Below, piece by piece: positions 15,778 to 21,463 of a stretch of DNA of 21,465 bases. Origin of the DNA: a virus. The position numbers and the translations under genes are program-made. Positions within the stretch are counted from its first letter, which is position 1. Every line of letters starts with the position of its first letter. The notes below the pieces were generated by a model. It saw only the letters and a program-made list of their open reading frames with translations. It ran no database searches and was not told the DNA's origin. The stretch is taken from positions 1 through 21,465 of IMG/VR virus record IMGVR_UViG_3300046534_001058; one strand, given 5' to 3'.

Positions 15778-17001
15778 TTAGACCCATCTGTCTTGGAGCA
15801 AATCTCTTGCCACACCTGATAGCAAAGCAATACTATCAACGGCATCGTCGTGGGGTGCTTTTCCGTCTTTTGTATAAGAAAATAATTGTTTCATGGCTAA
15901 ATCGTAGTCACTTCCAACCGAATAATCATTCCGAAATACGAAATAATCTCTTAAAAAACCAGCGCTAAGGATAACTCTACTGTGTTTTTTCGTGTGCTGA
16001 TGTATGCCTATAAGGGTTGTCCCTGTAAGTTCATTGTTTATTTGCTTATAAACAACCGATCCATGATTATTGGTTTCTACTGCTAAATAATTTAGTTTAT
16101 GAAACCTTGCTTTTTCTGTTGATGCTGGGATTGAGTAATTTGTATTCTCCCTAGTAAAGAGCCAGTCTGTTACATAGAATTTCTCCCCTATTACAACGCC
16201 CATAGGAAAGGAGTAATAGTCCATTCCTTCATCGGCTACGTCTATTGCGCCTATTGAAACTTCAACAGCATCCCTGTTTAATTCTTCTAATCCAAAGTAT
16301 TCAAAATCGTTATGGTTAAACACCCTTTCCTCGCTTGCATCTATAAACTGTCCGTATATCTCTTGTTGAACTGCTTCTGCGCTTATAGCACCTATTTCCT
16401 TTTCTAGTTCCTGTATGTTTTCCCTAGATAGTTTAGGGTTGTCGTAAGATGATAATTGGACGCCTGCATAACCAGCGTGCTGTTCTAATACTTTTTGCCA
16501 TAGCACCCAGAAGCGATGGGGATTGCCTTTCTTATTGACCTTTCCTTTAGGTGTTCCAAATGCAAATAATTGACTATCCTCGTAATCCATAAGCATAGGC
16601 AAAATAGAGTTTGTATATAAATACTCATTGTTCAAGATAATTCCTGCCTCGTTTAGCCAAATTTTATCATATCCAAAACCCTCTATTGATTCTGGCCTAT
16701 CTGCAGAACGAAAATCAATGTAGCCATCTTCTATTTTTAGTATCTTTTTTTGTGCATTCCACTCGTAATCCAGTTCTGCTCTTTGTATATCTGGCAAAAA
16801 ATATCGCTCATAGTACCTATCAATATTTCCATTAATAGTATCGACCCAAAGAGATTTATCTCCTTGAGCCGTTGTTATTATTACAGCACGTTCAGCGCCC
16901 TGTGTCTTTCCAGACCGTCTTCCTGCTGGTATTGCATTAAACTTTGCTTTGCTTTGTAAGAACGCTTCATACTGCCATCTAAAGAGTGCTAGTTTTCCCA
17001 T
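15778..17001 (-). CDS. terL: Terminase large subunit
   Basis: A 407-residue DNA-packaging motor with an ATPase and a nuclease domain. The Walker A motif is GRRSGKT at residues 27-33. The Walker B strand is YDKIWLNEAGI at 111-121, with Asn-Glu (117-118) instead of the usual Asp-Glu. The coupling motif is FGTPKG at 148-153. The RNase H-like nuclease has AIDVADEG (Asp254), LAVETNNHG (Glu309) and PHDDAVDS (Asp385/386), which form the expected acidic triad. Length is close to the family norm. It overlaps the upstream zinc-ribbon-like gene by 23 bp and is followed by a 125-bp gap before the portal ATG. The motor acts with the small terminase and the portal ring. Confidence 0.96.
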   Translation of the reverse strand: MGKLALFRWQYEAFLQSKAKFNAIPAGRRSGKTQGAERAVIITTAQGDKSLWVDTINGNIDRYYERYFLPDIQRAELDYEWNAQKKILKIEDGYIDFRSADRPESIEGFGYDKIWLNEAGIILNNEYLYTNSILPMLMDYEDSQLFAFGTPKGKVNKKGNPHRFWVLWQKVLEQHAGYAGVQLSSYDNPKLSRENIQELEKEIGAISAEAVQQEIYGQFIDASEERVFNHNDFEYFGLEELNRDAVEVSIGAIDVADEGMDYYSFPMGVVIGEKFYVTDWLFTRENTNYSIPASTEKARFHKLNYLAVETNNHGSVVYKQINNELTGTTLIGIHQHTKKHSRVILSAGFLRDYFVFRNDYSVGSDYDLAMKQLFSYTKDGKAPHDDAVDSIALLSGVARDLLQDRWV

Positions 17002-17281
17002 TTATAAAGGTTGGTTTTTCAAGGGCTTTCCTTCTGCTTTGGTTAATATTGTTTTTGGTTTGCTTTGGTAGCGCCTCGTATGCTTCTTTAAGCGTTTGGG
17101 ATGCTTTGGTTGCTACTCTGTAAGCAGAATTGTATGCTAGTACAGCCTCTTTGTATGGCTTTAATATATCTGTATTTGTTTTGTGGCATTTCTTACACTT
17201 TTTTACCTTGATTAATTCTTTCCTTTTGCCTAGCCTTTCTATGTAGGTGCAGTCGTTACAGTTCTCTTGTTTTTCTTGCAT
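16979..17281 (-). CDS. Zinc-ribbon-like protein overlapping terL
   Basis: A 100-residue basic protein with two CxxC pairs, CNDC at residues 8-11 and CKKC at 33-36, the second followed by His37. Together these look like a zinc ribbon. The rest is a Lys/Ala-rich helical region (YKEAVLAYNSAYRVATKASQ) and a basic C-terminus. It overlaps both neighbours: the 55-aa membrane protein ORF by 26 bp and terL by 23 bp. HNH endonucleases often sit beside terL in siphophages and also have CxxC pairs, but no HNH core is visible here, so it is not called a nuclease. A DNA-binding role in packaging is an inference. Confidence 0.75.
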   Translation of the reverse strand: MQEKQENCNDCTYIERLGKRKELIKVKKCKKCHKTNTDILKPYKEAVLAYNSAYRVATKASQTLKEAYEALPKQTKNNINQSRRKALEKPTFINGKTSTL

Positions 17282-17423
17282 GATTTTTGTTTTGTGTGAT
17301 TATTTCTTTTGCCCCTGTATAAACTACTTTTATAAATAGCCATAAAAAGACCGCTAAGAATGAAACAAACATAGCAAAGCCTAACCATCCTAATATTATC
17401 AATATACTAATAAATGTATCCAT
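17256..17423 (-). CDS. Small single-span membrane protein in the terminase interval
   Basis: A 55-residue ORF from ATG 17421-17423 to TAA 17256-17258. Residues 4-34 form an almost unbroken hydrophobic stretch (ISILIILGWLGFAMFVSFLA, then VFLWLFIKVV), followed by a basic, polar tail (KEIITQNKNHARKTREL). The negatively charged N-terminus and basic C-terminus predict an N-out, C-in single span, or a tight helical hairpin given the length of the stretch. It overlaps the zinc-ribbon gene by 26 bp, so it is embedded in the packaging operon. A holin or another lysis-related function is possible because no other lysis gene is seen, but no family can be named. Confidence 0.68.
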   Translation of the reverse strand: MDTFISILIILGWLGFAMFVSFLAVFLWLFIKVVYTGAKEIITQNKNHARKTREL

Positions 17424-17437
17424 ATTGTTTTAGTTTT

Positions 17438-17578
17438 TTAATCATAATCTTTTATATTGTTGTCTTTCATGTACTTGCTTACTGCATAGTTAGTTATTTT
17501 AATATAAAGCCCTTTATGGTTTTTATTTAACCACTCTTTAAAAGTGATCAAATCCTGCTTTTTCTTATTTTTCTTCAT
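17438..17578 (-). CDS. 46-aa basic protein after small terminase
   Basis: An ORF of 46 codons plus stop, from ATG 17576-17578 to TAA 17438-17440, overlapping the end of the small terminase gene by 14 bp. The product begins with a Lys/Asn-rich stretch (MKKNKKKQDLITFKEWLNKN) and continues with YIKITNYAVSKYMKDN, one or two short helices with a basic face. The function is unknown. Coupled overlap with its neighbour and the lack of any other coding option in this interval are the evidence that it is real. Confidence 0.62.
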   Translation of the reverse strand: MKKNKKKQDLITFKEWLNKNHKGLYIKITNYAVSKYMKDNNIKDYD

Positions 17579-18083
17579 CCTTAATGTTTATAGGGGTTGA
17601 GGCTGGTTGTTGCACAGGGTGGATAGATTGATTTTTATCTATTATCTCGACTTGTATTTTCTTTGGTCGCTTATCCTCAATAACTTTCTTGTCTTGAAGC
17701 CCTAAATCCCTTGCTATTATGTTAGAATTTAAGAGGTTTGCAGCAGCACCGCTGAACTTTTGTTCGTATAACATTTGGTCTACTCGTGTAATGACAGTAA
17801 GATATTCTTCTCCGCTGTGGTTTCTATAATTAGTCCAAGTAGTTAAAGATATGTCTAAGAAGTTGCATAAGCCATGAACAGTAAAGGCTCTCAGTTTGCT
17901 TAATGTGAATTTTCTTACTGTTCCTTGATATACGTTTGCTTGCTCTTCTTGTAGTGGGTTTTCTATGCACCATTGAAAGTATTCATTGCAAGCATCTAAT
18001 AATATTTGAGGGGTTGCGTATTGCTTGTCCCTGCCGTCTTTTAATCTGACTTTGTAGTATTCATTTCCTATTGGTGCTGCCAT
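17565..18083 (-). CDS. terS: Terminase small subunit (DNA-packaging protein)
   Basis: A 172-residue DNA-recognition subunit of the packaging motor. It starts AAPIGNEYYKVRLKDGRDKQ, followed by a helical region (PQILLDACNEYFQWCIENPL). The middle holds LSKLRAFTVHGLCNFLDIS, where the helix-turn-helix-like FTVHGLCNFLDIS is typical of P22 gp3-type small terminases from Bacteroidota phages. The segment LTVITRVDQMLYEQKFSGAA and LNSNIIARDLGLQDKK completes the family pattern. The Pro/Lys-rich C-terminus may contact the large subunit. It begins 17 bp after the methyltransferase stop and is followed by three small ORFs before terL. Confidence 0.92.
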   Translation of the reverse strand: MAAPIGNEYYKVRLKDGRDKQYATPQILLDACNEYFQWCIENPLQEEQANVYQGTVRKFTLSKLRAFTVHGLCNFLDISLTTWTNYRNHSGEEYLTVITRVDQMLYEQKFSGAAANLLNSNIIARDLGLQDKKVIEDKRPKKIQVEIIDKNQSIHPVQQPASTPINIKDEEK

Positions 18084-18100
18084 TGTTTTTTTTTGCTAAG

Positions 18101-18760
18101 TTACGTTATTTTTTTTAATGTTTGTTTTAGTATTTCATAGCATAGTTTTTTAGGAACTTTACTGCGTTCGTAATTTCCTTTTAATCCTTGTGTTCCTGTT
18201 TTAGATCCTCTTGGTGCTGGTTCGTGTTGGCATTTAGTATTTCCATTAAAACACATTGCTTTAGGCTTCCATCCATTAGGGTTAAAAATATCAAAAATGT
18301 TGTTGCTCCATATATCTGTTGGTTTCATTGCAACAACTTCGGTTTCTTTTGTTTTATAACTACAATATGTAATGCTAGTTCTGTTAATACCTTTAACTTT
18401 TTTTCGCATTTTACCTCTTGGGTTTTCCATAAAAAATATAGCATCAGGAAACCATGTAAATATTTCAAGTGTCTTGTTTAATATTTTCATTCCTAATAAA
18501 GCTTCTTTTGTTTTAGGTGTGTGATCTTCATACCAATGATGTCCAATAGAAGCAACGCTAAAATAAGTGCAAGGAGGTGATGCCCAAATTACATCTGGTT
18601 TAAAATGTATCATATCTTTTGTTAAATCAAGAATATCAATAACTAAATCTATTTTATTAAAATTATTTATATCTACACTAAAAACATCAAATCCCTGTAT
18701 TTCTGCTTCTTTTCCAATACTTCTTGAACCTGCAAATAATTCTAATAGTTTCGGCTTCAT
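18101..18760 (-). CDS. C5 cytosine DNA methyltransferase, short phage form
   Basis: A 219-residue enzyme that transfers a methyl group from S-adenosylmethionine to cytosine in DNA. Motif I is LLELFAGSRSIG (residues 5-16) and the following VFSVDINN is motif II. The catalytic motif IV is WASPPCTYFS, with Cys64. Motif VI is FFMENPRGK, with Glu112. KPTDIWSNN at 146-154 lies where the target-recognition region begins. The C-terminus is a helix (KLCYEILKQTLKK) like the final helix of the family. At 219 residues it is much shorter than restriction-associated C5 enzymes (300-450), and no restriction endonuclease lies beside it. It probably protects the phage genome from host restriction or marks DNA for packaging. 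Confidence 0.9.
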   Translation of the reverse strand: MKPKLLELFAGSRSIGKEAEIQGFDVFSVDINNFNKIDLVIDILDLTKDMIHFKPDVIWASPPCTYFSVASIGHHWYEDHTPKTKEALLGMKILNKTLEIFTWFPDAIFFMENPRGKMRKKVKGINRTSITYCSYKTKETEVVAMKPTDIWSNNIFDIFNPNGWKPKAMCFNGNTKCQHEPAPRGSKTGTQGLKGNYERSKVPKKLCYEILKQTLKKIT

Positions 18761-18784
18761 TATTTCTATATATTTTTTTTATGG

Positions 18785-18940
18785 TTAATCAAATGACCTT
18801 TTTCTAAAATTTATAAGATGGTCTTCACATTCTAATTCTGTCCCTACCTTTTCTATATTGTAGGTCTTGCACTCTATGACGTAATGAGTTTCTTTTAGTT
18901 TTAATTCTGGTGCAAATGCTTTAATTTTTAAATGTTTCAT
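18785..18940 (-). CDS. 51-aa hypothetical protein
   Basis: An ORF of 51 codons plus stop from ATG 18938-18940 to TAA 18785-18787. The product (MKHLKIKAFAPELKLKETHY, then VIECKTYNIEKVGTELECED) looks like a small beta domain with two cysteines, C24 and C38, ending HLINFRKRSFD. It fills the space between the secreted barrel-like gene and the methyltransferase, both on the same strand, with 22- and 24-bp gaps. The leader is A/T-rich. No function can be given. Confidence 0.62.
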   Translation of the reverse strand: MKHLKIKAFAPELKLKETHYVIECKTYNIEKVGTELECEDHLINFRKRSFD

Positions 18941-18962
18941 TATTGATTTTTGTTTATTTTAT

Positions 18963-19520
18963 TTAATTAAATTTATATCCTATTTTAAAATGTACGCCCC
19001 AACTATATTTATTTCCGTTCCATATTTTATTTTCATCCTGCCTTGTTTGTCCGCTTAATATAGCATTTATATCAAATGTATCAGAAACATTATATCTCGC
19101 AATTGCTTTTAGTTTAATGCTCCCCCAAGTATTAGGGAGCGATTTTCCGCTATCTGTTACCCTTGATATGCTTCTATTTATGAACAAAATTTCTGCTCCT
19201 AAAAGGGTTTCTAGTCCGTTTTGATCTGTAAAAATAAGAGGTTTATTATATTGGAATCCTCCTGCAAAGTATTCTGGATTTAATTCTACAAATTCAGCAG
19301 TTATTCCTGCCTCAGAACCATTTCTGAATTTAGTAACCCAATCAAATGTAAATGCTAAATGACTTGAGGGATAATCGTATGCCCCTAATGTAAGTATTTT
19401 GATATTTGTTCCTATTCTTATCACTTGCTTTTCCCCGAATATTTCGGTGTGGCGTCTGTTTACTTGTGAATTTACTTGTAGTACCATCAATATTGATATT
19501 GTTAATAAAATGTTCCTCAT
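18963..19520 (-). CDS. Exported beta-barrel-like outer-membrane protein
   Basis: A 185-residue protein with an N-terminal Sec signal (MRNILLTISILMVLQVNSQ, cleavage after residue 19). The mature 166 residues alternate hydrophobic and polar residues in about eight segments, among them SHLAFTFDWVTKF, EAGITAEFVELN, TLLGAEILFINRS, GSIKLKAIARYNV and YSWGVHFKIGYKF. The last strand ends in F-N, close to the terminal aromatic that the BAM machinery recognises. This fits an eight-stranded outer-membrane barrel. It is unusual in a phage gene cluster and lies behind the only long spacer of the window. A role in changing the host surface, such as superinfection exclusion, is an inference. It might also be an acquired host gene. 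Confidence 0.85.
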   Translation of the reverse strand: MRNILLTISILMVLQVNSQVNRRHTEIFGEKQVIRIGTNIKILTLGAYDYPSSHLAFTFDWVTKFRNGSEAGITAEFVELNPEYFAGGFQYNKPLIFTDQNGLETLLGAEILFINRSISRVTDSGKSLPNTWGSIKLKAIARYNVSDTFDINAILSGQTRQDENKIWNGNKYSWGVHFKIGYKFN

Positions 19521-19550
19521 GATTTCTAATTTTTAAATTATTAATAAATC

Positions 19551-19575
19551 ATAAAACGGTTTTTATTCGTTTTAT
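19551..19575. repeat. Perfect 8-bp inverted repeat in leader of barrel gene
   Basis: ATAAAACG (19551-19558) and CGTTTTAT (19568-19575) are exact reverse complements separated by 9 bp. It lies 31 bp before the ATG at 19520. It could be a repressor operator or a leader hairpin that controls translation of the exported protein; the sequence does not distinguish the two. Confidence 0.6.
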
Positions 19576-19631
19576 CAGGGACATTTTCTTGCCTTTATTG
19601 TTTTTAATTTAGTTTCTAATTTTACAACCTT

Positions 19632-19671
19632 GCATATAATTCATTGTCTAAAATGACAACGCATTATATTC
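19632..19671. repeat. Long imperfect inverted repeat in the barrel-gene spacer
   Basis: The 17-nt arms at 19632-19648 and 19655-19671 match at 14 of 17 positions around a 6-nt loop. The innermost TTGTC-TAAAAT-GACAA part is perfect. As minus-strand RNA the stem has 14 Watson-Crick pairs plus one G-U pair. No T run follows it, so it does not look like an intrinsic terminator. An operator or a stable RNA hairpin is more likely. Confidence 0.65.
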
Positions 19672-19677
19672 ATTTTT

Positions 19678-19700
19678 GTATGCAATTAAAAAATACATAC
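19678..19700. repeat. Short inverted repeat GTATG-N13-CATAC
   Basis: GTATG (19678-19682) and CATAC (19696-19700) flank a 13-bp A/T-rich core. It lies just after the end of the 73-aa gene (in transcription order) and next to the long inverted repeat. By length alone it could be fortuitous; its clustering with two other inverted repeats in 188 bp makes an operator plausible. Confidence 0.35.
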
Positions 19701-19708
19701 AACAACGG

Positions 19709-19930
19709 CTATAAATAACCCTTATTTTGTGCCTTTCTATCAGCGTTTTCCTGATTCAAAGCGTATAAACTATTTTCACCATAAAAAAATTCCTTTAATC
19801 CTTTAGGTATTATTTTCTTTTTAGGTTGCTTAATCTTCCTTTCTTGTTCAAAAGTTCCGTAACCTTCTGGATTAGACATTGCAGCCATCATAGCCATCAT
19901 ACCTAACATATTTTGTTTTTTCATTCCCAT
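19709..19930 (-). CDS. Met-rich 73-aa phage protein
   Basis: A 73-residue protein with a striking methionine-rich N-terminus (MGMKKQNMLGMMAMMAAMSN), probably a short hydrophobic or amphipathic helix too polar to be a clear membrane span. It is followed by a basic segment (KIKQPKKKIIPKGLKEFF) and a C-terminal YALNQENADRKAQNKGYL motif. A second ATG two codons in (19922-19924) is an equally good start. I have a general impression of similar short proteins in Bacteroidota phages but cannot name a family. It is the last gene before the 188-bp structured spacer. Confidence 0.78.
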   Translation of the reverse strand: MGMKKQNMLGMMAMMAAMSNPEGYGTFEQERKIKQPKKKIIPKGLKEFFYGENSLYALNQENADRKAQNKGYL

Positions 19931-20036
19931 TTTTTTACTATTTTAAGTTATTAAATACGCAACTAATCTTATCTGAATACGTTATAAAATTTTAAGGCTC
20001 TGAACTAGAATATAACTATAACTAAATCCAGATTTA

Positions 20037-20070
20037 AAGGCAGGATGTTTTCCTTTCACTCGCCTACCTT
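20037..20070. terminator. Weak terminator-like hairpin after the 117-aa gene
   Basis: AAGGCAGG (20037-20044) pairs with CCTACCTT (20063-20070) over 8 bp with one G-T pair, across an 18-nt loop. It overlaps the stop codon of the 117-aa gene. On the minus strand only TTT follows, while on the plus strand a T-rich run (TTAATTTTTTTT) follows, so it suits plus-strand termination better although no plus-strand gene is present. The remaining 19931-20036 spacer is A/T-rich and I see nothing else in it. Confidence 0.35.
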
Positions 20071-20422
20071 AATTTTTTTTAATTGTTTGTGCATTTATTT
20101 TTTCTTGCTCTTTTGCTTGTTGTTCTTTTGCTTGTTTTAATAGGTTGTATATTTCCTCTCTATAAAACTGATTTGCTGCTTCTACGCCTCCAATAGAGAA
20201 TTGAACCAATAACCTCGCTCTATTGTTAGAGTAGTTTAAATCATTGTATTTTGTAAGTGCTTGAGCAAGTTTTTTAATGTAGAACCTCACTTTTTGTTTT
20301 GGTCTTCCGTCTGAAAAGTGCAGCCACCCGTCTCTTTGTTTTTTGTAATCGCCTTTTCCGATTCTTTCTTTTGTTTTCTGAACCTCTTCTGAAAGTTCGC
20401 CTTGTAGGTTTTTGTCTAGCAT
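20069..20422 (-). CDS. Hypothetical charged helical protein (117 aa)
   Basis: A 117-residue charged protein. It starts MLDKNLQGELSEEVQKTKER, contains HFSDGRPKQKVRFYIKKLAQ and NRARLLVQFSIGGVEAANQF, and ends in a long Lys/Gln/Glu helix (LLKQAKEQQAKEQEKINAQT). I chose the ATG at 20420-20422 because it sits one base after the stop of the preceding gene. An upstream in-frame ATG at 20465-20467 would add 15 residues but overlap that gene by 44 bp. The basic, helical character suggests nucleic-acid binding, but no domain is recognised. Confidence 0.75.
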   Translation of the reverse strand: MLDKNLQGELSEEVQKTKERIGKGDYKKQRDGWLHFSDGRPKQKVRFYIKKLAQALTKYNDLNYSNNRARLLVQFSIGGVEAANQFYREEIYNLLKQAKEQQAKEQEKINAQTIKKN

Positions 20423-20423
20423 C

Positions 20424-20648
20424 TTAATTGGTTTGTTTAAATTGTGATTTTTGTACCCATATTTCAATAGGGGTTTCGTTTATTATTGCCAGCAATTTTA
20501 AGCCATCAAATTTGTTCATTGCTATTCTGATTTGATTATCTGTTTCTGTAACTGCCTTGTATATTCCTCCCCTTTCAAAATGACTTTTCCATCCTGTAAT
20601 TGAAGTTTCCTCCAAGCCGTCACACCTATATTCTTCTCCGTTCTCCAT
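20424..20648 (-). CDS. Small beta-rich protein overlapping the HTH gene
   Basis: A 74-residue ORF (MENGEEYRCDGLEETSITGW) whose second half (GGIYKAVTETDNQIRIAMN, then IINETPIEIWVQKSQF) has the alternation and glycine-turn pattern of a small SH3-like beta domain and looks like real coding sequence. Its first 127 bp lie inside the HTH gene in another frame, an unusually long overlap for this compact cluster. A downstream start at 20517-20519, just after the HTH stop, would leave only 31 residues and cut the domain, so the longer form is preferred. A sequence frameshift joining the two is a further possibility. Confidence 0.6.
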   Translation of the reverse strand: MENGEEYRCDGLEETSITGWKSHFERGGIYKAVTETDNQIRIAMNKFDGLKLLAIINETPIEIWVQKSQFKQTN

Positions 20649-20812
20649 GTTTTTGATCCGTTTAATTTAGCAAACCGCCTTGACAGCGTATCCCTAACCA
20701 TACTCCTAGACACTTTTGCTTCCTTTGCTATGTTGTCTATCCCATTATTTTGTAGGACGTCAAATAGGAAGTTAATTTCATCGTGTATTGCATCGTGATA
20801 CTTTATTGCCAT
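20522..20812 (-). CDS. Helix-turn-helix protein, probable transcriptional regulator
   Basis: A 96-residue protein. Residues about 16-47 give a helix-turn-helix: FLFDVLQNNG, then IDNIAKEAKVSRSMVRDTLS, with the IAKEAKVSRSMVRD part matching the classical helix-turn-recognition helix pattern. It is followed by RRFAKLNGSK and a C-terminal part (VILKGEEYTRQLQKQIIK). It begins 3 bp after the stop of the 58-aa ORF and overlaps the next gene by 127 bp. It could bind an operator in this phage or act as a small DNA-binding accessory protein. The last 40 residues overlap another frame, so their authenticity is less certain than that of the HTH. Confidence 0.75.
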   Translation of the reverse strand: MAIKYHDAIHDEINFLFDVLQNNGIDNIAKEAKVSRSMVRDTLSRRFAKLNGSKTWRTEKNIGVTAWRKLQLQDGKVILKGEEYTRQLQKQIIKSE

Positions 20813-20815
20813 TTT

Positions 20816-20992
20816 TTACAGGTTTGGGTAATTAGTTTCAAGCCTACTTAGTGGGATGTCGTAGTTGGGGTCTTGTTTAATTTTATCACTTACAGCGCTT
20901 TTCATTTGCCAGCAGCCGTCTATCTTTGTTTGCTGTACGATTATCCCTGTTTCTGTTTTGTTTTCTGTTTTGGTGCTGTTTATTAATTTCAT
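20816..20992 (-). CDS. 58-aa hypothetical protein
   Basis: An ORF of 58 codons plus stop from ATG 20990-20992 to TAA 20816-20818. The product starts MKLINSTKTENKTETGIIVQ and continues GCWQMKSAVSDKIKQDPNYD, soluble and polar with no motif that I know. It starts 3 bp after the stop of the 73-aa gene and ends 3 bp before the HTH ATG, so these genes form one tight transcription unit. The leader contains AATTAATTTATAA, which also precedes the 52-aa head gene at the same distance. Confidence 0.65.
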   Translation of the reverse strand: MKLINSTKTENKTETGIIVQQTKIDGCWQMKSAVSDKIKQDPNYDIPLSRLETNYPNL

Positions 20993-20995
20993 AAT

Positions 20996-21217
20996 TTAAT
21001 TTTTATAAATTAATTGTTTTGTGATTCTGTTAAATTTTCGCATCCAATAACTTAATGCTTTTATTCTAATTTCCCTATCGTGCTGAAAATGTTTACTTCC
21101 ATGACCAAAAAACTTATAGAAAGTCGAATCTTCTTCTTTTCGGTTTACTTGACCCTCTACTATTTCAATATTTTCTTGAACTTTGCCTAACTGTTCTATT
21201 AAATCTAATCTTTTCAT
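20996..21217 (-). CDS. 73-aa hypothetical basic protein
   Basis: A 73-residue protein that starts MKRLDLIEQLGKVQENIEIV, a helical Glu/Gln-rich segment, followed by GHGSKHFQHDREIRIKALSY and WMRKFNRITKQLIYKN. It is His- and Arg-rich in the middle and looks like two helices joined by a polar turn. No family is recognised. It is the second gene of the small-gene operon that begins near the right edge; a 42-bp gap separates it from the 54-aa ORF. Confidence 0.72.
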   Translation of the reverse strand: MKRLDLIEQLGKVQENIEIVEGQVNRKEEDSTFYKFFGHGSKHFQHDREIRIKALSYWMRKFNRITKQLIYKN

Positions 21218-21259
21218 AATTTATTTAAGTTAAAAAGGGATTTTTACACCCCATTGTTT

Positions 21260-21424
21260 TTATTGTAGTGAAATTAATTTAGTTGCTTTATCAAAACCAC
21301 AACCACTATAATCTTCAATTTCTCCGTTTGTTGATACAAATATTTCAATATCACAATCAAATATAAAGTCCGTTCCTATTACTTCGTTTCTAAAAATTCT
21401 GATTTTTTTTTCAAATAATTTCAT
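21260..21424 (-). CDS. 54-aa hypothetical protein
   Basis: An ORF of 54 codons plus stop from ATG 21422-21424 to TAA 21260-21262. The product (MKLFEKKIRIFRNEVIGTDF, then CDIEIFVSTNGEIEDYSGCG) looks like a compact beta domain with three strands and a C-terminal helix. It is the first gene visible at the right edge and lies about 30 bp from a good -7 promoter match. The function is unknown. Confidence 0.65.
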   Translation of the reverse strand: MKLFEKKIRIFRNEVIGTDFIFDCDIEIFVSTNGEIEDYSGCGFDKATKLISLQ

Positions 21425-21455
21425 AATTTTGTGTTTTTAATTAGTTTCAACACTT

Positions 21456-21463
21456 CAAATGTA
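21456..21463 (-). promoter_or_regulatory. Putative Bacteroidota -7 promoter box for the small-gene operon
   Basis: On the minus strand this reads TACATTTG, an exact match to TAnnTTTG. Transcription would start about 6-10 bp further on, giving a leader of roughly 22-28 nt before the ATG at 21424. The -33 element would lie beyond the window edge, so it cannot be checked here. Confidence 0.4.

Noticed and set aside
15603-15845. 80-codon minus-strand ORF across the terL end and portal start
   Set aside because: It overlaps the end of terL and the start of portal in a third frame, and its translation has no sensible composition.
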